From: Methanosarcinaceae archaeon
GTDB taxonomy: Archaea > Halobacteriota > Methanosarcinia > Methanosarcinales > Methanosarcinaceae
Direction: 5' to 3'
Length of the DNA stretch: 7,501 nt
Assembly: GCA_016926455.1 (NCBI GenBank)
Contig: JAFGOO010000159.1
Coordinates: 1 to 7,501, forward strand
Part shown: positions 1-4,705 of the stretch, in pieces
How positions within the stretch are numbered: position 1 is the first letter of the stretch
How the letters are laid out: every line of letters begins with the position of its first letter
Position numbers and translations under genes: made by a program
Notes under the pieces: model-generated
Database searches by the model: none
The model's input: the letters and a program-made list of their open reading frames with translations, nothing else
What the model was told of the DNA's origin: nothing

Positions 1-378
1 GGTAAAAATAAAACAGCTATTGCGCGTGCAACTATCACAAAAGGTACAGGTAAAACGCGGATAAACAAAAAACCGGTAGAGATATACGAACCTGAGTTTG
101 TAAGACTCAAAATATCCGAGGCACTGATGCTGGCAGGCGATGCAGTGTCAGGTATTGATATTGACGTAAATGTTAGTGGAGGCGGCATCGTGGGTCAAGC
201 AAACGCTGTAAGGACCGCGATTGCAAGGGGAATTGTCGAATGGACCAATGATACAAAGATTCGAGATACCTTTGCAGCCTATGACCGTAATTTGCTTGTA
301 AACGATTCTAGGCAAAAGGAGACCAAGAAGTTTGGTGGTCCTGGTGCACGTGCAAAATACCAGAAATCGTACAGGTAG
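1..378 (+). CDS. rpsI: 30S ribosomal protein S9 (uS9), 5'-truncated by the window edge
   Basis: The reading frame is open from base 1 to the TAG at 376-378 (125 residues visible). It begins with GKNKTAIARAT, which in archaeal uS9 lies about ten residues from the N-terminus, so only a few codons are missing. The hallmarks are the central glycine-rich segment VSGGGIVGQANAVRTAIARG and the basic tail KKFGGPGARAKYQKSYR, whose C-terminal arginine reaches the ribosomal P site in known structures. The protein is a structural component of the small subunit head. It is followed 12 nt later by rpoN, the usual archaeal rpl13-rps9-rpoN order, so it is probably co-transcribed with it and with an rpl13 gene upstream of the window. 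Identification is by recognisable sequence across almost the whole protein. Confidence 0.97.
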   Translation, partial: GKNKTAIARATITKGTGKTRINKKPVEIYEPEFVRLKISEALMLAGDAVSGIDIDVNVSGGGIVGQANAVRTAIARGIVEWTNDTKIRDTFAAYDRNLLVNDSRQKETKKFGGPGARAKYQKSYR

Positions 379-390
379 GCTATTAAGAAT

Positions 391-579
391 ATGATTCCAG
401 TCAGATGTTTCACCTGTGGAAAAGTGATTTCCAGTAGCTGGGAAGAGTTCAAAAGGCGCACTGAGAAGGGTGAAGAACCTGCAGCAGTGCTTGATGATCT
501 GGGTTTGACCCGTTACTGTTGCCGTCGGATGCTCCTGTCTCATGTGGAGCTGGTGGATAAATTCGCACCATACCAGTAA
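391..579 (+). CDS. rpoN: DNA-directed RNA polymerase subunit N (Rpo10/RPB10)
   Basis: This 62-residue protein has the usual length of archaeal RpoN. It opens with MIPVRCFTCGKVI and carries the zinc site of the RPB10 family: C6-x-x-C9 near the N-terminus and the adjacent pair C43-C44 in the segment RYCCRRM. It is a small assembly subunit on the RpoD/RpoL/RpoP platform of the archaeal polymerase. The ATG lies 12 nt after rpsI. The only Shine-Dalgarno-like bases are a weak AGG near 377-379, overlapping the rpsI stop, so translation may be coupled to rpsI. The TAA at 577-579 directly abuts the first base of the tRNA gene that follows. This is the archaeal RPB10 homologue, not the bacterial sigma-54 that shares the symbol. 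Confidence 0.97.
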   Translation: MIPVRCFTCGKVISSSWEEFKRRTEKGEEPAAVLDDLGLTRYCCRRMLLSHVELVDKFAPYQ

Positions 580-685
580 GGGACCGTAGGGTAGCCTGGA
601 CCATCCTTCGGCGTTCGGGACACGGTAAGCGATTGCGTCCTGTGCGAATCACGCCGGTACCTGAGTTCAAATCTCAGCGGTCCCA
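580..685 (+). tRNA. tRNA-Pro(CGG) containing a 31-nt intron
   Basis: The cloverleaf folds by eye. The acceptor stem is 580-586 with 678-684 (7/7 pairs). The D arm is 589-607, with GG at 598-599 as G18-G19. The anticodon stem CGGCG 609-613 pairs with CGCCG 652-656. The T stem CTGAG 661-665 pairs with CTCAG 673-677 around loop TTCAAAT. The anticodon loop reads TTCGGG (614-619), then the intron, then A651, giving anticodon CGG (616-618), which reads the proline codon CCG; G37 is typical of tRNA-Pro. The discriminator is A685, and CCA is not encoded (686-688 is TTT), so the tail must be added. The mature tRNA would be 75 nt. The gene starts on the base after the rpoN stop codon, so its 5' end must be cut out of a longer transcript unless a promoter lies inside rpoN. 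Confidence 0.95.
620..650 (+). other. Archaeal tRNA intron at canonical position 37/38 with bulge-helix-bulge motif
   Basis: The intron is defined by a textbook hBHBh' fold. The outer helix is the anticodon stem 609-613/652-656. The 4-bp central helix is exon TTCG 614-617 with intron CGAA 645-648. The two 3-nt bulges are GG^A (618-620) and TC^A (649-651), each cut after its second base. The inner helix is CACGG 621-625 with CTGTG 640-644 (one G-U pair), closing a 14-nt loop. Cutting by the archaeal splicing endonuclease at both bulges removes 31 nt and restores a 7-nt anticodon loop. Every pair of the central helix is Watson-Crick. Confidence 0.93.
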
Positions 686-720
686 TTTCTATTTGAATAC
701 TGGTAAACTGGGTCATGAAT

Positions 721-753
721 CGAATGAAAACCACATTCGGAGGGATTCCGAAT
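721..753 (+). promoter_or_regulatory. Two mutually exclusive hairpins between tRNA-Pro and rpoK
   Basis: CGAATG at 721-726 can pair with CATTCG at 734-739 (6 bp, 7-nt loop). ATTCGGA at 735-741 can pair with TCCGAAT at 747-753 (7 bp, 5-nt loop). Bases 735-739 belong to both stems, so only one hairpin can form at a time. No T-run follows directly; the downstream bases are A-rich (774-781). This could be a processing or termination structure behind the tRNA, or a leader switch ahead of rpoK. The function is unknown; only the pairing is seen. Confidence 0.45.
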
Positions 754-781
754 ACAATAAGCTATCAGCTCAGAAAAAAAA

Positions 782-789
782 CTATATCA
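782..789 (+). promoter_or_regulatory. Candidate TATA box, distal promoter of rpoK-rpsB
   Basis: CTATATCA follows a run of eight A residues (774-781), which resembles an archaeal BRE plus TATA box. Transcription would start near 810 and give a leader of roughly 130 nt before rpoK. Position and composition are the only support. Confidence 0.3.
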
Positions 790-890
790 TATGGTCCTTA
801 TTCTGGCACTGTAAAACTAATTTCACATGACTGAGTAAACCTGAGCTAAAGTGGGTTTTGCTTGTCTTGTTAAGTTATTTGCGGAATATG

Positions 891-919
891 TTTTTCTTTT
901 TACAAATTATTTTAATATA
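891..919 (+). promoter_or_regulatory. T-rich tract followed by candidate proximal TATA box (TTTAATATA, 911-919) before rpoK
   Basis: A pyrimidine run (TTTTTCTTTTT, 891-901) of the kind that can end archaeal transcription is followed by the TATA-like TTTAATATA at 911-919. A start about 25 nt downstream would fall near 938-942 and give an almost leaderless mRNA. That conflicts with the good ribosome binding site at 934-939, so either the start is slightly upstream or the distal candidate at 782-789 is used. Confidence 0.3.
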
Positions 920-933
920 CGTAAATTGCGCCG

Positions 934-939
934 GGTGAT
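934..939 (+). promoter_or_regulatory. Ribosome binding site that supports the TTG start of rpoK
   Basis: GGTGAT matches the complement of the archaeal 16S rRNA 3' end (core GGTGATC) and ends 3 nt before the TTG at 943-945. An in-frame TAA at 940-942 excludes any start further upstream. Confidence 0.65.
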
Positions 940-942
940 TAA

Positions 943-1125
943 TTGAGTAATGAGACTTTTAGTAGATATGAACGTGCAAGAATTATTGGTGCAAGATCGT
1001 TGCAGATATCAATGGGAGCACCTGTTCTTATTGAAAGTACAGAAATCGATCCTTTGAAACTCGCAATGGAGGAACTGAAACGTGGAGTAATCCCGATCAC
1101 AGTCAAAAGAAATGTTGCACATTGA
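943..1125 (+). CDS. rpoK: DNA-directed RNA polymerase subunit K (Rpo6/RPB6), TTG start
   Basis: The 60-residue product carries the RPB6/omega-family signature: RYERARIIGARSLQIS followed by MGAPVLIE, then DPLKLAMEELKRGVIPITVKR. It is the archaeal counterpart of eukaryotic RPB6 and bacterial omega, a small subunit that clamps the largest subunit and helps assembly. The start is TTG at 943. The codon just upstream is an in-frame stop, the next in-frame ATG (residue 24) would remove half of the signature, and a GGTGAT ribosome binding site sits 3 nt before the TTG. The length matches archaeal RpoK (about 55-65 residues). Its TGA (1123-1125) overlaps the Shine-Dalgarno sequence of rpsB, so the two genes are very probably co-transcribed and may be translationally coupled. 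Confidence 0.95.
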   Translation: MSNETFSRYERARIIGARSLQISMGAPVLIESTEIDPLKLAMEELKRGVIPITVKRNVAH

Positions 1126-1134
1126 GGTGAATTT

Positions 1135-1773
1135 ATGGAAACAACAGATCAAAATATAGATATACAGGTGGAAGAAAAGGCAGAAGGGAAAAACTCCACA
1201 TCACTTGTTCCGATTGATGAATATCTGGTTGCAGGTATACATATAGGTACACAGCAAAAAACACAGAATATGATGCGCTTTGTATATCGTGTTCGTACTG
1301 ACGGATTATACGTGCTTGATATTCAGTCAACAGACGAACGAATAAGACTCGCTGCAAAACTACTTTCCAGATACGATCCATCCAGGATCTTGGTTGTGTC
1401 TGCACGTCAGTACGGGCAATTCCCCGCAAAAATGTTCGCAAAAGCGATTGGTGCAAGAGCAATGGTGGGAAGGTTTATTCCAGGCAAACTCACCAATCCG
1501 AAATTAGAGGGATTTTTTGAGCCTGACATCGTACTAGTCACCGATCCCACAGGTGATGCACAGGTAATCAAGGAAGCTGTTAATATCGGAATTCCTGTTG
1601 TCGGATTATGCGACACCAACAATATGACATCAAATGTGGATATGGTCATTCCCACAAACAATAAAGGTCGAAAAGCATTGTCTCTTGTGTACTGGCTACT
1701 GGCAAAAGGAGTTTCCGAAAATAACGACATCCCTTTCAATTATGAACTTAACGACTTCGAACCATCATTGTAA
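1135..1773 (+). CDS. rpsB: 30S ribosomal protein S2 (uS2)
   Basis: The 212-residue protein is the archaeal/eukaryotic form of uS2. After a variable, acidic N-terminal stretch of about 20 residues come YLVAGIHIGTQQKTQNM, then YVLDIQSTDERIRLAAKLLSRY, the region RFIPGKLTNP, the ILVVSAR and DIVLVTDPTGD strands of the Rossmann-like core, and IPVVGLCDTNN with VDMVIPTNNKGRKAL near the end. It binds the small subunit between head and body. The ATG at 1135 has a strong ribosome binding site, GAGGTGA (1124-1130), overlapping the rpoK stop. The rpoK-rpsB pairing is a common archaeal arrangement; in many archaea an enolase gene lies between them, and none is present here. The C-terminal tail NDFEPSL is short and acidic. 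Confidence 0.97.
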   Translation: METTDQNIDIQVEEKAEGKNSTSLVPIDEYLVAGIHIGTQQKTQNMMRFVYRVRTDGLYVLDIQSTDERIRLAAKLLSRYDPSRILVVSARQYGQFPAKMFAKAIGARAMVGRFIPGKLTNPKLEGFFEPDIVLVTDPTGDAQVIKEAVNIGIPVVGLCDTNNMTSNVDMVIPTNNKGRKALSLVYWLLAKGVSENNDIPFNYELNDFEPSL

Positions 1774-1836
1774 ATTATAAGTGATCAAGAGTATACCAAA
1801 TATATAGCAAATGGACCCATATTTAGGAGCAAATAA

Positions 1837-1874
1837 GGGCTAATCTCTGCCATTTCAATGGTGTGATGCAGCCC
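1837..1874 (+). repeat. Imperfect hairpin downstream of rpsB
   Basis: GGGCT (1837-1841) pairs with AGCCC (1870-1874). Inside it, GCCATT (1849-1854) faces AATGGT (1857-1862), giving a nearly continuous imperfect stem with internal mismatches; the innermost pairs must open to leave a real loop. No T-run follows, so it is not a standard terminator. It could be part of the decayed insertion sequence or the 3' end structure of the rpsB transcript. Confidence 0.45.
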
Positions 1875-1902
1875 GTCAACTTCTCCAACGATATATTAAC
1901 AT

Positions 1903-1932
1903 ACATATTATAATCATATAAATATAATATGT
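1903..1932 (+). repeat. Perfect 10-bp AT-rich inverted repeat at the edge of the tnpB remnant
   Basis: ACATATTATA (1903-1912) and TATAATATGT (1923-1932) are exact reverse complements separated by 10 nt. The right arm ends inside the first codon of the recognisable tnpB remnant. It may be an element end, a promoter region or a protein binding site; nothing in the sequence decides between these. Confidence 0.5.
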
Positions 1933-2092
1933 TAAGAAGGATCTATCAGAGAGAACTCATATTTGTCCTTTCTGCGGTCTAACTCTTGATAGAGGTTAAA
2001 ATGCTGCTATCAACATTCTGAGATTGGGGCTACAATCTCTTCTGAATTTCGATAGATACTCTTCATTGAAGAGAGTAGTCACTTTGGGGTGA
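1931..2092 (+). pseudogene. tnpB: 3' remnant of a tnpB (IS1341/IS605 OrfB-type) gene, inactivated
   Basis: In the frame starting at 1931 the translation reads VKKDLSERTHICPFCGLTLD, then RG, a TAA stop (1997-1999), then NAAINILRLGLQSL, ending at TGA 2090-2092. This is the second half of the TnpB zinc ribbon (C-P-x-C-G) and the RuvC-III segment, normally DRDxNAAxNI. Here the second aspartate of DRD has become glycine and the next codon is a stop. The first zinc-ribbon half, RuvC-I, RuvC-II and the N-terminal domain are all absent; upstream of 1931 the frame hits a stop at 1925-1927. It is therefore a decayed fragment that cannot make a nuclease. The CPFCG form and the VKKDLSER context differ from the intact tnpB at the right of the window, so it is a separate, older lineage and not a broken copy of that element. 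Confidence 0.87.
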
Positions 2093-2094
2093 TC
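2088..2094 (+). promoter_or_regulatory. Ribosome binding site of the MEMO gene, fixing its ATG start
   Basis: GGTGATC is a full match to the complement of the archaeal 16S rRNA 3' end and lies 6 nt before ATG 2101. It includes the in-frame GTG at 2089-2091, so starting at that GTG would place the start codon inside the binding site; ATG 2101 is preferred. Confidence 0.75.
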
Positions 2095-2100
2095 AGTAAT

Positions 2101-2898
2101 ATGAGACAAACAACCGTTGCAGGACAGTTTTATCCGCTAAGCCCAAGGATTCTTAAAAAGGAACTTGCAAGGTACTTCAGTGACCTTGATGTCTCGCCAC
2201 GAAATGTGATTGGTGCCGTTGTGCCGCATGCTGGATACATCTATTCAGGTGGTGTGGCGGCAAATGCATATGCAGTGCTTCCAGAAGCCGATACCTTTAT
2301 CCTGTTAGGTCCTAACCATACAGGTTTCGGTTCAGCGGTAGCAGTATCACAGGAGATATGGGCAACCCCACTCGGGGAAATTGAAACTGACGTTGAGCTT
2401 GCAAGATCCCTTGCAGGTACTATATTGGACTACGATGAGATAGCTCACAGGTACGAGCATTCAATTGAAGTACAGTTACCGTTTTTGAAGTACCGGTTCA
2501 AAGGCGGTTTTAAGATACTTCCTATATGTCTTGGATTGCAGGACGAGGAAACTGCGGTCGAGGTGGGTAACGAGATTGCACGTGCTGTCAAAGAATGCGG
2601 AAGAAAAGTTGTGGTTATTGCATCTAGTGACCTGACACATTACCAGCCTGCAAATATTGCACAGGCAATCGACCATTACCTTATAGAATCTATACTTGAT
2701 ATGGATGTACCGGAATTATACCGGCGAATTGCGGAAAGGGGCGCATCTGCATGCGGATATGGTCCCATTTCGGCAATGCTTACTGCGGCAGTTTCTCTTG
2801 GAGCTAAAAAAGCAACTCTGTTAAAATATGCAACTAGCGCCGATGTGACAGGCGATACGTCTGCAGTTGTTGGATATTCGGCAATTGTTGTGGAATGA
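2101..2898 (+). CDS. MEMO1 family protein (AmmeMemoRadiSam system protein B type)
   Basis: The 265-residue protein starts MRQTTVAGQFYP, the usual opening of prokaryotic MEMO proteins, and is full length for the family. Landmarks are VPHAGYIYSGG (H43), LLGPNHTGFG (H73), RYEHSIEVQLPFL (H120), ASSDLTHY (D177, H180) and GASACGYGPISAM (C218). H43, H73 and C218 correspond to H49, H81 and C244 of human MEMO1, described as metal ligands, so the metal site looks intact. The fold resembles class III non-haem iron dioxygenases, but the role in prokaryotes is not settled. An in-frame GTG at 2089 would add four residues; ATG 2101 fits the ribosome binding site and the family N-terminus better. It stands 96 nt before mvk. 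A MEMO gene next to mevalonate kinase recurs in methanogens as far as I recall, so a link to isoprenoid or lipid metabolism is possible but unproven. Confidence 0.93.
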   Translation: MRQTTVAGQFYPLSPRILKKELARYFSDLDVSPRNVIGAVVPHAGYIYSGGVAANAYAVLPEADTFILLGPNHTGFGSAVAVSQEIWATPLGEIETDVELARSLAGTILDYDEIAHRYEHSIEVQLPFLKYRFKGGFKILPICLGLQDEETAVEVGNEIARAVKECGRKVVVIASSDLTHYQPANIAQAIDHYLIESILDMDVPELYRRIAERGASACGYGPISAMLTAAVSLGAKKATLLKYATSADVTGDTSAVVGYSAIVVE

Positions 2899-2938
2899 TG
2901 TATTTGCATGGATTGTAAATGATAGAGGTAATCGATCG

Positions 2939-2947
2939 TTTATTATA
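2939..2947 (+). promoter_or_regulatory. Candidate TATA box before mvk
   Basis: TTTATTATA lies in the 96-nt gap after the MEMO gene and would place the transcript start near 2970, leaving a leader of about 25 nt that includes the ribosome binding site at 2983-2990. This would allow mvk-ipk-fni to be transcribed apart from the MEMO gene. Confidence 0.4.
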
Positions 2948-2982
2948 GAATCCTACAAGACTTTAGCCGTGGTAGTATATCA

Positions 2983-2990
2983 GAGGAGTG
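2983..2990 (+). promoter_or_regulatory. Ribosome binding site of mvk
   Basis: GAGGAGTG lies 4 nt before ATG 2995, a good purine-rich Shine-Dalgarno match that confirms the chosen start. Confidence 0.7.
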
Positions 2991-2994
2991 AAAA

Positions 2995-3909
2995 ATGGTA
3001 ACTTGTTCTGCACCTGGAAAAATTTACGTATTTGGTGAGCATGCCGTTGTGTATGGCGAGAGTGCCATATGCTGTGCTATAGACATTCGAACTCGAGTGA
3101 ATGCCGAACCCTCTGAATCTGTGGAAATTGAGTCAGTTCTGGGCAAGACAGGCATTGATTATGACATACATCCCTATGTTTCGAACGTTATCGAACGCAT
3201 ACGGGAAATTGTACCTATCAAGGGTGTTTCCATCAAAATCGATTCCGACCTTCCAGTGGGTTCTGGACTTGGTTCCTCAGCAGCTGTCACAATAGCGACA
3301 ATACAGACTTTGAATTATCTGTTTGGCTGTAAGCTTTCTCTTGAGGATATCGCAAACCTTGGTTACGAGGTCGAAAGAAAAGTGCAGGGAGCAGCAAGTC
3401 CAACAGATACCTATGTCAGCACCGTGGGCGGTGTAGTTATGATACCAGAGCGCAGGAAACTAAAGCTTATCGAGTGCGGGATTGTTATTGGTGATACCAA
3501 GACATTTTCCTCAACAAAGAAACTCGTTGCAAACGTTGCTGAACTTCGTGAAAGCTATCCTGAAATCATTATTCCACTTCTGTCAACCATCGGGGAGATG
3601 TCTCATATTGGTGAAGAAATGGTGAATAAAAGAGATTACACCTTAGTAGGGAATCTAATGAACGTGAACCACGGACTTTTGGATGCTATTGGTGTCGGGA
3701 GTCCTGAACTTTCTTTGCTTGTCTATGCAGCCCGGAAAAAAGGAGCACTTGGTGCAAAGATTACGGGTGCCGGCGGTGGAGGGTGCATGGTGGCACTTAT
3801 TGATGTAGATGGAAACCGAGGTGTTGCTGATGCAATAATTGACTCTGGCGGTAATGCAATAATTACAAAAGCAACAGAACATGGGGTTATATTGGAGTCA
3901 GATATATGA
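2995..3909 (+). CDS. mvk: Mevalonate kinase (GHMP kinase family)
   Basis: It phosphorylates mevalonate with ATP to mevalonate 5-phosphate in the cytoplasm, feeding isoprenoid synthesis for ether lipids. The 304-residue product has all three GHMP motifs: CSAPGKIYVFGEHAVVYG near the N-terminus (K9), the ATP-binding DLPVGSGLGSSAA loop (residues 85-97) and GAKITGAGGGGCM (253-265). The segment AASPTDTYVSTVGG carries D138, the position of the catalytic aspartate of archaeal mevalonate kinases. Length is typical for archaeal enzymes (about 300-315). ATG 2995 is preceded by GAGGAGTG, and the TGA overlaps the ipk start by 4 nt (ATGA), so the two genes are tightly coupled. Other GHMP members (galactokinase, homoserine kinase, phosphomevalonate kinase) are less likely, given the GEHAVVYG and SPTDTYVS signatures and the neighbouring ipk and fni. 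Confidence 0.95.
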   Translation: MVTCSAPGKIYVFGEHAVVYGESAICCAIDIRTRVNAEPSESVEIESVLGKTGIDYDIHPYVSNVIERIREIVPIKGVSIKIDSDLPVGSGLGSSAAVTIATIQTLNYLFGCKLSLEDIANLGYEVERKVQGAASPTDTYVSTVGGVVMIPERRKLKLIECGIVIGDTKTFSSTKKLVANVAELRESYPEIIIPLLSTIGEMSHIGEEMVNKRDYTLVGNLMNVNHGLLDAIGVGSPELSLLVYAARKKGALGAKITGAGGGGCMVALIDVDGNRGVADAIIDSGGNAIITKATEHGVILESDI

Positions 3910-4685
3910 AAGCTGAAGAAGGAATCACGATTCTAAAGATTGGAGGAAGTGTCATCACAGATAAAAGTTCTGACGACGGCTCTGCAAAACTTGATGAAAT
4001 TGAGCGCATCGCAGCTGAGATATCCAGATTTAGCGGCAGGTTGATTATCGTTCACGGTGCAGGTTCCTTCGGTCATCCTCAGGCAAAGAGATACGCACTC
4101 ACCGAAAAGTTCGATGCAAAAGGTGCGATTATTACCCATGACTCAGTAAAAAATCTTAATAGATTTGTAGTTAATTCATTGAACAAGGCCGGTTTAAATT
4201 CCGTGCCAGTGCATCCTATCGGCAACACAGTGTGTGAAAACGGCCGAATCGTTCGAATGTTCATAGAAGGTATCCGAATAATGCTTAAAAATGGTTTTGT
4301 GCCGGTATTGCACGGTGATGTGGTAATGGATACAGTGCTTGGAATATCCATACTATCAGGTGACCAGATTGTCCCTTTCCTTGCAATGCAGCTTGGTGCA
4401 GAAAGAATTGGAATTGGAAGCGCTAAGGACGGCGTTCTGGATAATGAAGGGAAAACGATTGAAACAATCACGTCGTCTAATTTCAGGGATATTGAAAAGT
4501 ACATTGGTGCTTCAGAAAATACTGATGTGACCGGAGGTATGTTTGGAAAGGTGGATGAACTATTGAAACTTTGCGAAATCTCAAGTATTACTTCATACAT
4601 ATTTAATGCATCAAAGAATGGAAACGTCTTAAAGTTCCTGAACGGTGAAAATATCGGAACTGCAATTAATAATACAGGAAAATAA
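3906..4685 (+). CDS. Isopentenyl phosphate kinase
   Basis: This enzyme phosphorylates isopentenyl phosphate to IPP, the step typical of the archaeal forms of the mevalonate pathway. The 259-residue protein is an amino acid kinase fold member: ILKIGGSVITDK (K11 and K20, nine residues apart as in characterised IPKs), IVHGAGSFGHPQAKRY with H57, the histidine that separates IPKs from acetylglutamate or uridylate kinases, then VLHGDVVMD (135-142), SGDQIVPFLAMQLGA (151-165) and DVTGGMFGKVDELL (207-220). The usual DVDGVY-type nucleotide segment is here GSAKDGVLDNEGK, a mild variation. The ATG overlaps the mvk stop by 4 nt. In methanogens the missing intermediate steps are thought to run through phosphomevalonate dehydratase and a decarboxylase encoded elsewhere; neither is in this window. 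Confidence 0.95.
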   Translation: MKAEEGITILKIGGSVITDKSSDDGSAKLDEIERIAAEISRFSGRLIIVHGAGSFGHPQAKRYALTEKFDAKGAIITHDSVKNLNRFVVNSLNKAGLNSVPVHPIGNTVCENGRIVRMFIEGIRIMLKNGFVPVLHGDVVMDTVLGISILSGDQIVPFLAMQLGAERIGIGSAKDGVLDNEGKTIETITSSNFRDIEKYIGASENTDVTGGMFGKVDELLKLCEISSITSYIFNASKNGNVLKFLNGENIGTAINNTGK

Positions 4686-4705
4686 ATCATTAAAAGAGTT
4701 CAATT

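Larger units (their letters stand above)
1774..2100 (+). other. Gene-free 327-nt interval between rpsB and the MEMO gene
   Basis: No intact gene is supported here. From left to right it holds an AT-rich stretch with a TATA-like TATATA at 1801-1806, an imperfect hairpin (1837-1874), a perfect AT-rich palindrome (1903-1932) and the inactivated 3' end of a tnpB gene (about 1931-2092). It ends with the ribosome binding site of the MEMO gene. The interval separates the RNA polymerase/ribosome cluster from the isoprenoid cluster, so the promoter of the second cluster may lie here. The AT-rich bases 1918-1930 are the most TATA-like. Confidence 0.7.

Noticed and set aside
633..830. 65-codon plus-strand reading frame
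   Set aside because: It starts inside the tRNA intron and runs through the hairpin region; no family resemblance and no ribosome binding site.
767..847. Inverted pair AGCTCAG/CTGAGCT as a possible box C/D or H/ACA small RNA frame
   Set aside because: No pair of C and D boxes with proper spacing, and no ACA-terminated hairpin with a kink-turn loop could be built around it.
1811..1843. Ten-codon reading frame from ATG 1811 just after a TATATA sequence
   Set aside because: Too short, no ribosome binding site, and the TATA-like sequence is too close to the ATG for a normal archaeal promoter.
1785..1895. Minus-strand open stretch of 36 codons reading like VGEVDGLHHTIEMAEI with a hydrophobic tail
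   Set aside because: Protein-like in feel, but short, without ribosome binding site or promoter and with no recognised family. The sequence is constrained by the hairpin at 1837-1874, so the coding look may be chance.
4079..4690. 203-codon minus-strand reading frame antisense to ipk
   Set aside because: It lies within the well-identified ipk gene, lacks any recognisable domain, and its composition mirrors the codons of the sense gene.
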